This document shows positions 1 through 7,607 of a stretch of 10,454 bases of DNA, piece after piece. The notes beneath the pieces were generated by a model. That model did no database searches. It saw only the letters and a program-made list of their open reading frames with translations, and was not told where the DNA came from. Location of the stretch: NCBI GenBank assembly GCA_030849075.1, contig JASAOO010002822.1:1-10454 (forward strand), in the 5' to 3' direction. Made by a program: the position numbers and the translations under genes. The first letter of the stretch is position 1; each line of letters begins with the position of its first letter. Source of the stretch: Zelonia costaricensis (Eukaryota > Euglenozoa > Kinetoplastea > Trypanosomatida > Trypanosomatidae).

Positions 1-239
1 AAAGCGAAAGGAGAGATGAGGCAACGAGGCAGCGGCACCAAGATATGCGCCTCCACCATGGCCACCCCGTGCAGCGGAGCGAGCCGATCCCCGTCACGCT
101 GATCAGCGCGGCACCTCGAGAGCGCGCAACGTTGCCCAGCGATCCGGCACTCACCATCACGATAAACTCCCGAAGTGTGTCACGCAACCACAGGAAGCGA
201 CGACTCAAGACGGGGGGAGGGGGGGGGCGGCGTGCAACG
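1..239 (-). other. 3' flank of the FYVE/coiled-coil gene, no gene seen
   Basis: On the coding strand this follows the TAG stop of the long coiled-coil gene and is probably the start of its 3' UTR. A C-rich run (G-run on the plus strand at about 212-230) lies directly after the stop. Positions 1-20 read as pyrimidine-rich on the minus strand and could begin the splice signal of the next gene downstream, outside the window. Open frames on the plus strand here run into the antisense of the coiled-coil gene and have its composition, so I do not treat them as genes. Confidence 0.5.
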
Positions 240-3200
240 CTACTCGAGCAGCAACGGACGCGAGAGCTCAGCATGCGGCGGCTGGCCGCCCTCCGCGCTG
301 CACAGGGCACGCACGGCCGCCTCCAGCCGCCGAAACGCCTCCAGACTGCGTCGCTGCACGGCGGGATCGACACCGCGGACCTCCTGCGCCACACCGCCCA
401 GCCGCGCCTCCAACGCGCGCAGCATTGTACGTGTCGTGGCCGCCGCAGTGCTGCCCTGCCGTCGCAACGGCGGCGGCGGCGGTGCGTGCGGGTCTGCAGC
501 GGCGGCGTTGCGGCGGTGCTTTGGGGTACTGCGGCGGCGCGGCAGGTACTGCGTCAGGGCCTCCTCGCTCTGCAACCGGTTGGACTCGAGGATGTGCTGG
601 AAGAGAACGTCACGGTACGCCTCCGTGGCGGCCGTGAGCCGCGCCTGCGTGTCCTCCTCCGCCTCAGTCTCATCGGCGTCCACGTCACTGTGCTCGAGCT
701 CCTCCACCGCGCGCCGCGCCACGCGTGCTGCCGCTGAGACTGGTTGCTGCTGCTGCGGATGCGGTTGCCGCTGCGTCGGCTCGCGCGGCGGTGGCGAGGC
801 AGGCGCGTTGCTGCCGTCTGCTGCGCAGTTGCTCGAGTCGAACACAATCGCGGAGCACTGCGGTGGAGTCGCCGGTTGCGGTGGCGTCCTGTTGCGGCTC
901 TCTGGCCGCTTCTCGGATGTCAAGAGCAGCGGCGCCGGCCCGCTGCTGGACGCGTCTTGGCTCTCCAACGCACGCACGTGCAGCACCTGCAGGGCACGCG
1001 ATTTCGCCTGCAGCTCGTGCGCCACACGCAGCAGCTGCCGTTCCTTCGCCTTCAGCTGGGCCGCACGGTCGTTGAGCCACGCCTCGCGCGCATCGAGTTG
1101 ACGCGCCTCCCCAGCCGTCCACGACTGCCGCCGCGTCCCCTTCACGATGTCCTCCTTCAGCGATGCCGGGTGGGCGTAGAGGGGCTGGGGATCGTCCACA
1201 AGCCGCTCCGCCAGCACCTGCTCGAGCGGCCGCGCCCGCTCCCGCAGCTCCACCCCCTCGGCGAGAAGCCGCATCGCCTCCCCACGCTCCCGCAGCCGCG
1301 CCCCCACCTCCGCCACGAGCTGCGCGTCCTCGTACGGCGCCGGCAGCGGCGAGGACGGCGTTGCGCCGGGTGCAGGCATCAAAGCCGTTCCCGACTGAGT
1401 CCCCGTCGCCCCGTCGGCCTCGGCACCGTTCTGAGGAGACTCGATGGCCGCCGCCGCCCTCGGCGCCGCCAGGCTGCTGTAACGAGAGGAGAGCCGCGAC
1501 ACGACCGTCATCGCCCTCTCTGACGCCTGCGTCAGCTCCGCCCTCACGCTGCGCAGCTCGCCTGTCAGCGCACTGACCCGCGCCTCCAGCTCTGCGCAGC
1601 GCTGCTGAGCGGCGTCCAGCTCGGCCGTGACGGCGCCTACGCGGGCCTGCAGCGCCGCGCGCTCCGCCGCGCCGACCTCCTGCGTGTCCTCAAGCTCGCG
1701 TGTTAGGCGGACCAGCTCAGTGGCGGCGGCGGCGCGATCCACCTCGGCTGACGCCCGCTTCTGCTCGGCCAGTCGGCGGTACAGGTCGACCGCCGCCGCG
1801 CTCGCGTCGAGCTCGTCACGCAGCGCTGCGAGCTGTGCGACGTGTTCCTCCGCCATGCGTGCCTTGTCAGCGCCGTGCCGCGCCTCTGCGTCGGCCAGCG
1901 CCGTCTCGCGCGCCGCCTGCGCCGCGGCACGGACTTCATCGAGGGCTGCTTCGTTCTCCTGCGATCGCCGCGCCAGCTCGGCAGCGTGCTGGGCGGCCTC
2001 ATCCGCCTGCACGCGTTCATGATGCGCGTGCGAGGCGGCCAGTTGGCGTTGGAGGTGGTCACACTGAGCGCTGACCCGCTCTGCCTCCGACTCCAGCGCA
2101 ATGCAGCGGCGCGTCATGTCGTCAAGCCGATGCTGCAGCTCGGCCTCCTTCACCGGCACCGCCGCCGCCGCCTGTGCAGCGCGCTCCTGCCGCTGCTGCT
2201 CCAGCCTCTGTTCCGCCTCGTGCAGCGCGGAGGTCAGCTCGGCAGCTCGCGCTTCCACGCGGGCACGCTCGACCGCCGCAGCCTCGCGCTCCTGCTCCAC
2301 TACATCACGGAAGAGCTGCACGTCCTCGGTCGCCGTGGCGGCCTGCTCCTGCGCAGCGGCGAGCTGCGCCGTGAGCGACGCACACTCCGCCTCCAGCTCC
2401 GCACCCCGAGCCTGCACGGCTTCCCGCTCCGCTGCCGCCGCAGCGTGCAACGAAGTGCACTGCGTGGTCAGTGCGATCGATTCCAGCTTTAGAGCGTCTC
2501 GTGCCGTCGTCAGCTCTCGCACCTCCGCCTCGAGCGCCGCACATCGAGACGCTGCCGCCTCCCGCTCCTGCGCCGCGATGTCGCGCAGCAGCTGCAGCTC
2601 CTCCTCAGCTGCCTCTGCCTTCTCCACCGCAGCGTCGCGCTCCGCCTTGGTGCGTGCCAGCGCCGCTTCAAGCACAGCATCTCGCTTGTCCGCGGCGCAC
2701 CGCTCCTGCGAGGCGACATCACGCAGCAGCTGCAGCTCCTCTGCCTCCGCCTCCAGCTCCGCACGAACCTCATCGTGCTCCTGCTCTGCAGCCTCTCGAG
2801 CACCCTTCGCATGATTCAAGGCCTCCCGCAGCTCCTTCTTCTCTGCCTCGAGCTGCGCCACATCCTGGTCCAGCTCTGCGCGAGCCCTGTCACCAGCCAG
2901 CGCAGCTGCGGCAGCAACGGCGGCCCGCGCCGACTCCAGCTCCGCGCGCACCTGATCTCGTTGCTCACCAGCCACTGCCACAGCGGCCTTCGCACTCTCC
3001 AGTGAGCCCCGTAGGTCCTCCGCCTCCCTCAGCAGCTGCGTCAGAGCCTCCTCCCGCTCCTGCGCCGCATCGCTGAGCGCCCTTTCCAGCTCCTGCACCC
3101 GAATCTCGGCCATCATACGCTCCTCCGTTGCGATCTCCGCAGAGAGGTGCGACTCCTCAACCTGCATCGCCGCCTCATGCACCGTCCGCTCACGGTCCAC

Positions 3201-4279
3201 GTCGACAGCACTTACAGACGCCTCCAGCTCCGCGATTCGAGACATCGCACTGAGCAGCTCCTCCTCGAGGCGCTTAGTTTCGCCACCGATTTCCCAAACC
3301 ATCGGCGATCCAGCCTCACGAAGGGCCGCCAGCTCCGCGCGCTGCTGTTCCGCGTGCTGCTGGGCCGCGTCGCGCTCCTGCGTGGCCGCGTCCAGGCGCT
3401 GCTGCAGCTCGCCCGCGTTCGCAGCCAGCTCCTCGCGCGCGCGGTCGCGGTCCGCCGCCAGCTGTGCCACCTGCGCCTCCAGCTCCGCGCGCTGCTGCTC
3501 NCCAGGCGCTGCTGCAGCTCGTCCGCGTTCGCAGCCAGCTCCTCGCGCGCGCGGTCGCGGTCCGCCGCCAGCTGTGCCACCTGCGCCTCCAGCTGTGATC
3601 TCTCTTTCCCCTCGGCGGCGAGCTGTGCTTGCAGCTCATGCGGTGGTGAGGCGGCGTCATGATTGGCGCTGTCGCTGCTCTGGAGTTGCTCCTGTAGGAG
3701 GCGTAGGGTGGTGCGCATCGCGGCGTTCTCTTCCTTGATGCTGCTAAGCTCGGTGCTGCTCGAGTTGGCAGCCTGGAGGGATCTGAGTTGTTCCTCGCTG
3801 AGGGCCCGCTGGAGGGTCTCGATGACGCCCTGTAGAGCGTGGAGATCGCTGTCGCTGACACGCGTGCGGTTGCTTGTTAGCCCGGCGATGTTCTCGGTGC
3901 TGCCCGGGGCAAGGGCGCTGGACGGCCCGGTGGCGGGTACCGGCTGCGCTTGCGGGATGGGTGAGGTGCGGGCGGGGGTGCTGCTGACCGTGGCGGCGCG
4001 GATGACAAAGCCGGGGGTGGAGGGCCCGCGTGCCTTGTACCGCTCCACCACCTGGAGGCATCGAGGGCACACCGGGACAGCCTCGTTGTTGTAGTAACCT
4101 GGGAAGACGGTCTTGGTGGAGGCGCACTTGCTACACAGCACGATGCCGCAGCGGTGGCAGTTGTACTTGCTGGAAAGGAAGTTGAAGGAGGACCCGCAGT
4201 CCTGGTACTGACAAACCTTGGCGCTCTGCGGCGGTTGCCATCGGTCCTGTGGGACCATGCCACCGACATGGGTCGCCAT
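240..4279 (-). CDS. FYVE-like zinc finger protein with very long coiled coil (interrupted by an assembly gap)
   Basis: Start is the ATG at 4279 (MATHVGG); the frame extends slightly upstream without another ATG, and a second ATG lies at codon 8. Residues 14-75 form an FYVE-like finger: W14, then cysteine pairs C23/C28, C41/C44, C49/C52 and C71/C74. The first pair is spaced x4 instead of x2, and the phosphoinositide-binding motifs are degenerate (WQPP for WxxD, SKYNCHRCG for RRHHCRxCG). A Pro/Ser/Thr-rich linker (about 83-140) leads into roughly 780 residues of Ala/Glu/Gln/Arg-rich coiled coil (nt 3859 to about 1510). A Pro-rich linker, a second helical block (about 1330-970), a disordered Pro/Gln-rich stretch with an acidic patch, and a final helical region follow, ending at TAG 240-242. 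The base n at 3501 breaks the frame. With 41 missing bases restored in number the frame is open throughout and gives at least 1359 residues. By analogy with EEA1-like proteins it may be a vesicle or organelle tether; this is inference. Confidence 0.85.
2190..2741 (-). repeat. Degenerate 46-aa repeats in the coiled coil
   Basis: Four successive 46-residue blocks start at minus-strand positions 2741, 2603, 2465 and 2327. Blocks 1, 2 and 4 open with related motifs (EELQLLRDVASQER, EELQLLRDIAAQER, EDVQLFRDVVEQER), spaced exactly 138 and 276 bases. Block 3 keeps only the AEREA part in register. This is a second, older repeat family distinct from the 50-residue unit near the N terminus. It suggests that the rod grew by repeated internal duplication. 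Confidence 0.65.
3332..3594 (-). repeat. 150-bp (50-aa) in-frame tandem repeat in the coiled coil
   Basis: Positions 3392-3484 and 3502-3594 match at 92 of 93 bases, the one difference being a C/T at 3412 versus 3522. The encoded unit contains AADRDRAREELAANA then ELQQRL. The motif EQQRAEL recurs starting at minus-strand positions 3500 and 3350, exactly 150 bases apart, which fixes the unit at 50 residues. Such near-identity means recent duplication or homogenisation. Only about two units are visible, but the array is cut by the n at 3501, so its true copy number is unknown. Confidence 0.9.
3501..3501. other. Single ambiguous base marking a collapsed repeat gap
   Basis: The two repeat copies are offset by 110 bases across this base, while the true period is 150. 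With the n itself removed, 41 bases are missing, or 41 plus a multiple of 150. A length of 41 restores one open frame: 778 coding bases upstream, 41 missing and 3261 downstream give 1360 codons including the stop. The n is therefore a gap placeholder and not a one-base ambiguity. Confidence 0.88.
4210..4240 (-). other. FYVE-like finger: first cysteine pair and WQPP motif
   Basis: This stretch encodes the start of the finger, from W14 (WQPP where canonical FYVE has WxxD) through C23. The W-x8-C spacing matches FYVE domains such as EEA1, as do the phenylalanine four residues after the second cysteine and the nine-residue step from it to the third cysteine. That register supports FYVE ancestry over RING or LIM, despite the CQYQDC spacing of four residues in the first pair. 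Confidence 0.6.
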
Positions 4280-4309
4280 TGCGCCGACACTGTTGCACAA
4301 GTATTCCGA

Positions 4310-4327
4310 TGTGTGTGTGTGTGTGTG
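4310..4327. repeat. (TG)9 microsatellite
   Basis: A perfect 18-base TG run begins 31 bases upstream of the FYVE-like gene's ATG, inside its likely 5' UTR. It would read as CA in the mRNA. Confidence 0.95.
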
Positions 4328-4382
4328 ATTGTACGCGGTGCTGTTGCTTACGTGACGAGGTGCCCTGCCGAAGCCTAGCGGT

Positions 4383-4466
4383 CTGCGCGGGCTCGATCAC
4401 ACCGAGGTGAGGAGGGGTGAGGGTGCCTTGCTGTGGGCAGGACGACGAGGAGGCAGAAGCACGCCG
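4383..4466 (-). promoter_or_regulatory. Possible SL trans-splice acceptor region for the FYVE-like gene
   Basis: Read on the minus strand, two short pyrimidine-rich, AG-free stretches (4466-4433 and 4426-4394) each end in an AG, at 4432/4431 and 4393/4392, with another AG at 4384/4383. Use of the second would give a 5' UTR of about 112 bases. Trypanosomatid acceptors are typically the first AG after a polypyrimidine tract. With two tracts of similar strength I cannot choose between them. Confidence 0.35.
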
Positions 4467-4755
4467 CTGCCCCGATGTTGGGACGCGGTTGCTTCTCTTT
4501 TCTGCGAGCTCGAAGAGCAGCGCGGGCGCGTCAGCGGCAGGCAAGGTTCAGACAGATGCGATCGCGTGAGCAGAGTCTATGTAGTGTTCAGCGTTGCGGC
4601 TGGCAACACGACGGTGAGGTGCGACAGTGGGGGAGTGGACGAGTGTGAAGAGGGAGCCGGTCGGCGCGTGGGTTGACCGGTTGTAGGCCCCCCCCGCCGT
4701 GTAGGGAATGGGAGGGCACTGACGAGCGATAATGGAGGTGAAAGAACCACGTTGA

Positions 4756-4792
4756 TGTGTGTGTGTGCGTGTGTGTGTGTATGTGTATGTGC
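4756..4792. repeat. Interrupted TG dinucleotide tract
   Basis: About 37 bases of TG repeat with single C and A interruptions; CA-rich in the predicted transcript. Confidence 0.93.
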
Positions 4793-5181
4793 GCACCTCT
4801 GTGCCACGCCTCAGGACACGAGGAAAAACGAAGATGGACGAGAAGCCACACGCGCAAAGCAGGCGTCACTACACGCGGTGCTGCGGGAAAGGGGGGCGAG
4901 GGGTGGTTCGCCTCCACGTGCTCAATGGAGAAGGTGTCGACGCCGAGGTCGAGTTGGGCCGGGGGGGGTGCACACTGCAGGGAAGGACACAACAGAGAGA
5001 TAAACCGGCACCGGTGTCGAGGGACGCGGCTGACAAGTAGACGCACACGCACGTGACGGTGAAGCAGCGCGGATGGTGCACCCTTCCAGACTAAATGGGG
5101 GAGTATGCGTGCACCTCTGTGTGAGATGGAGAGGGAAGGGGGGAGGGATTCATGTACTGATGCTAGCCCGCATCGCCGCAC

Positions 5182-5212
5182 GTGTGCGTGTGTGTGTGTG
5201 TGTGCGTGCGTG
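5182..5212. repeat. Interrupted TG dinucleotide tract
   Basis: About 31 bases of TG repeat with C interruptions near both ends; CA-rich in the predicted transcript. Confidence 0.93.
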
Positions 5213-5345
5213 ATGGCGTGTGATGAGAGAATTGCGATGGTCCATTCTCAGGAAGGAGTTGGCACTGCAACGGAGCAGATGCCAGGCGACGGCCGGCGTG
5301 TTGGCATGGACGTGGCAGGCCGACCGCGTCTGGGAGTGGCCTGGT

Positions 5346-5359
5346 GGGGGGGGGGGGGG
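5346..5359. repeat. G14 homopolymer
   Basis: Fourteen consecutive G on the plus strand, C on the transcribed sense strand. Its length is prone to sequencing error. It lies in the middle of the spacer and has no pyrimidine tract leading to a nearby ATG. Confidence 0.9.
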
Positions 5360-5663
5360 CTTTCATGTTGACGCGCGAGCACGGTAGCGGCAAAAGCCTG
5401 CAATGTGCGCAAGCGCGCATACTACAACACCTTGACCTGAACTGTGGCGGCCGACTGTATCCTTCCCACAACGGCAACCCCGTGCTCGACATTCCCTGTA
5501 GTGCGGAGCGTTGCCTGTCACGCTGCATGTCGTCGCACCCTGTCCCTCTCCTGCGTGCGCCTCCGAGGTGAAGAGCGCCGCCTGGTGTCTGTTTCTCCTC
5601 TACGCTGCCTTGCCGTCTCTGTGAGAATACCGCCACACAACAACTCCACTGCTTGACAACCTG

Positions 5664-5704
5664 ACGCACACACGCACACACGCACACACATGCACACACA
5701 CACA
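5664..5704. repeat. Interrupted CA dinucleotide tract
   Basis: About 41 bases of CA repeat with G and T interruptions, lying 130-170 bases past the stop of the 365-aa gene. It reads as UG in that gene's 3' UTR, the opposite orientation to the three TG tracts further left, with which it could pair. Confidence 0.93.
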
Positions 5705-5834
5705 AGGTGTGGACGGGCTGCGAGCACTACTGGCCCCCCTTCCCACCGCCACTCCCCCTCCCGCTCCGTTGCCCACCGCCCTCACAGCACGCGCCCCCCT
5801 CCCTCATCACACCACCGCTCGCCGCCTTCGCACT

Positions 5835-6932
5835 TTAGTCAATGCGGATGTTGCGTGTTTTCTTGGACTTGCCCCCGCGGGTCGTGCGTCGCTGCTGCGC
5901 CTCCTTGCCGTTCACCGCGTTGAAGTCCCGCAGCGCGTCCTCGTAGGCGACGAAGGGCACCTGCGCCACCTCCACCTGGTACACCGCCGCGTCCATGATG
6001 AGCGACACAAACAGCAGCCCCAGCAGCGGGCACACGAGGAACAGCGTCCAGCTCGTTGTGTGGTGCAGGTGGCGCTGCAGGTCAGCGCGGTGGGCAGTCT
6101 TGGCGGCCTGCGCCTGAGCGCGCAGCTGCGCCAGTGCCTGCTGCTCGTTGTAGATGCGCGGCATCAGCGACTGCCATAGTTGGTAGCTGCGCCAATACCG
6201 CTGCAGCGCTGGGGACGGCGGCGCCGCCGAAGCTGAGGCCGCGGATGTCGCTGCGGTGGCGGAGTGGTGCGAAGGGTGATAATAGGAAGACGTGGAGACG
6301 GGGTCGGCGGCCGGTGTGTGCGAGGAGCTGCTCGGGTGCGGCGCACTCACATTCCCCGCCTGGCCTCGCGGCGGAGCGGGTGCAGGAACGTGCAGCGGTA
6401 CGGGGGTGATCGGGCCGACGGCCGCCACGCCGAGCGGCGCGTTCTGCAGTGCGGTCAGGCGCCAGAGCCCACTCCACGGTGCGAACCGTGCACCAGCGCC
6501 TGTGCGTGATGTGGAGACCCCACTGCAAGTGCCACTGGGGGCACTGCCGCGCACTGCGGCGGAGATGGGGCTGCGAAAGCGACTGGCGAAGAGCGCGTCC
6601 ACGCCGGCTGGGCCGGCGCTCCGCTGCGACGCCGCCGCATGCTTGCCGAAGCGCTTCGCGAAGAGGGCATCCACCGTGGCGGTGACACCGCCCGACGTCC
6701 CTGAGTCCCGTGGCGACTGCGCAGCGCTGGATGCGGCAGCTGTCGCTGGCTCCCTCCACGATGAGTGCGCAGATGCGCCGGCGTGGTGGGCTTGTTGTGA
6801 CTGCACGTACGGAGGTGAAGCCGCGGCGGCTCCGTGACAGGCGCGTGCGCACGGCGCTGCGCTCGGCACTGTGGCGGACGAAGAGCGGCACGCGAGCGCC
6901 GCGCAGCGACGGTGCAGCCGCACTGTACTCAT
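5835..6932 (-). CDS. Hypothetical single-pass membrane protein, predicted mitochondrial, with duplicated VDALFAxRF motif
   Basis: The ATG at 6932 opens a 365-residue frame ending in TAA at 5837-5835. The frame stays open upstream, but that part contains translated dinucleotide repeat, so I take MSTVRLHRRC as the true start. The first 35 residues are rich in Arg, Ala and Ser with no acidic residue, as in a mitochondrial presequence. Residues 87-95 (VDALFAKRF) and 111-119 (VDALFASRF) are a duplicated motif 24 residues apart. Residues about 170-240 are Pro/Ser/Ala/His-rich and probably disordered. Residues 241-292 form a helical, Gln/Ala/Arg-rich region (from RYWRSYQLWQSLMPRIYNEQ). One transmembrane helix spans about 293-314 (LFLVCPLLGLLFVSLIM). 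The last 20 residues are strongly basic. I do not recognise the family. Mitochondrial inner-membrane location is inferred from the N terminus and the single helix only. Confidence 0.8.
   Translation of the reverse strand: MSTVRLHRRCAALACRSSSATVPSAAPCARACHGAAAASPPYVQSQQAHHAGASAHSSWREPATAAASSAAQSPRDSGTSGGVTATVDALFAKRFGKHAAASQRSAGPAGVDALFASRFRSPISAAVRGSAPSGTCSGVSTSRTGAGARFAPWSGLWRLTALQNAPLGVAAVGPITPVPLHVPAPAPPRGQAGNVSAPHPSSSSHTPAADPVSTSSYYHPSHHSATAATSAASASAAPPSPALQRYWRSYQLWQSLMPRIYNEQQALAQLRAQAQAAKTAHRADLQRHLHHTTSWTLFLVCPLLGLLFVSLIMDAAVYQVEVAQVPFVAYEDALRDFNAVNGKEAQQRRTTRGGKSKKTRNIRID
6576..6674 (-). repeat. Duplicated nine-residue motif VDALFAxRF
   Basis: Two copies lie at 6674-6648 and 6602-6576 on the minus strand. 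The protein motif is identical except for K/S at position 7, while the codons differ at several third positions. The flanking residues are dissimilar, so the motif itself appears to be what is kept. Confidence 0.85.
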
Positions 6933-7045
6933 GTTGCACTGAGTGTGGAGAGGACTCGCAAAGGCACAGCGAGGAAACACTGGCCGCCCTGCCCACACCA
7001 GCAATGCTCCACACTTACAAGCACACACGAGTGAGCGTGTACGCG

Positions 7046-7096
7046 CTCGCGCAGAGAAAGGAACGAGGGACGGCAAGCGAGAGGCGCGTGTGCGTG
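7046..7096 (-). promoter_or_regulatory. Possible SL trans-splice acceptor for the 365-aa gene
   Basis: On the minus strand, 7096-7048 is a 49-base AG-free stretch whose second half is rich in C and T, ending with AG at 7047/7046. The resulting 5' UTR would be about 113 bases. Further pyrimidine tracts lie upstream (about 7372-7349 and 7220-7193) and AGs occur closer to the ATG, so this is only the best of several candidates. Confidence 0.4.
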
Positions 7097-7326
7097 CTGC
7101 GTCTCCGCGGGCGGAGGAATACCGAATTAAGAAGGGAGTCGGTGGAGCTTCGCGTACGCGCTGAGCGTGGCAAGCTGGCGCTCGGACTTGATGAAGGGGA
7201 GGGAGAGAGAGGCGGTCGGGTGGTGTGCAGACAGGCGTGCGAGTGTGTACGCTCGCAGCGACCACGTCGTGACCGTATGGGTTTCCTTCTTCATCGGTGG
7301 CGGCGAGACGCGCAATCACCGCATGT

Positions 7327-7345
7327 TGTGTGTGTGTGTGTGTGT
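7327..7345. repeat. TG dinucleotide tract
   Basis: A 19-base uninterrupted TG run, read as CA in the transcript, about 395 bases upstream of the 365-aa gene's ATG. Confidence 0.93.
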
Positions 7346-7588
7346 TCAAAAGGAAAAGGGGAGGAGGATGGAAAGTGGTATGCTCGAAGTTGCACCTTCG
7401 CGGAGCCCATTGAGAAGCGGTGCACGAATACGCACTCACGTACACACACCCCTCCTCTGTCGAACCCATCAGCTGCTCGACAGCGTCACTAGGGTCGATG
7501 TGAAGTCTGCCCCACGACAGTGCATCCGTGTCGCGCGTGGAGTCGAGACCCGGTCGGCCTGCCGCAGAGTACGGCGACACGCTCAAGT

Positions 7589-7607
7589 GGCACGCGTGGC
7601 GCGTGCC
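7589..7607. other. GC-rich hairpin in the eL38 3' region
   Basis: An 8-bp perfect stem (7589-7596 with 7600-7607) with a three-base loop. A 14-base perfect palindrome at 7752-7765 contains the same ACGCGT core. No U tract or known element accompanies either one. Confidence 0.5.

Larger units (their letters stand above)
4280..5834. other. Spacer between the 365-aa gene and the FYVE-like gene
   Basis: About 1.55 kb without a convincing gene. Reading frames on both strands are built from dinucleotide repeats (Cys-Val or Thr-His runs) or carry mixed low-complexity composition. Along the transcript it should hold the 3' UTR of the 365-aa gene, a polyadenylation zone, and the splice acceptor and 5' UTR of the FYVE-like gene. 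It contains four dinucleotide tracts and a 14-base G run (5346-5359, C run in the transcript). Confidence 0.6.

Noticed and set aside
175..1101. Long plus-strand open frame (about 308 codons) opposite the coiled-coil gene
   Set aside because: It is antisense to the long coiled-coil frame, is made of Ala/Ser/Arg/Cys-rich low-complexity sequence, and reflects the GC-rich codon pattern of the real gene. Other antisense frames along 1163-3076 are rejected for the same reason.
3212..3500. Continuation of the FYVE-like frame past the n as an Arg/Ser/Trp-rich peptide
   Set aside because: This is the out-of-frame reading of the same repeat, caused by the gap base. The in-frame coiled coil continues in the other frame.
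4756..5056. Overlapping plus-strand frames beginning with Cys/Val runs
   Set aside because: They start inside a TG repeat, overlap each other in several frames, and run against the direction of every supported gene.
6933..7586. N-terminal extension of the 365-aa protein, including an in-frame ATG further upstream
   Set aside because: It translates a dinucleotide repeat (Thr-His runs) and polypyrimidine sequence typical of a trypanosomatid spacer. It also crosses the best splice acceptor candidate.
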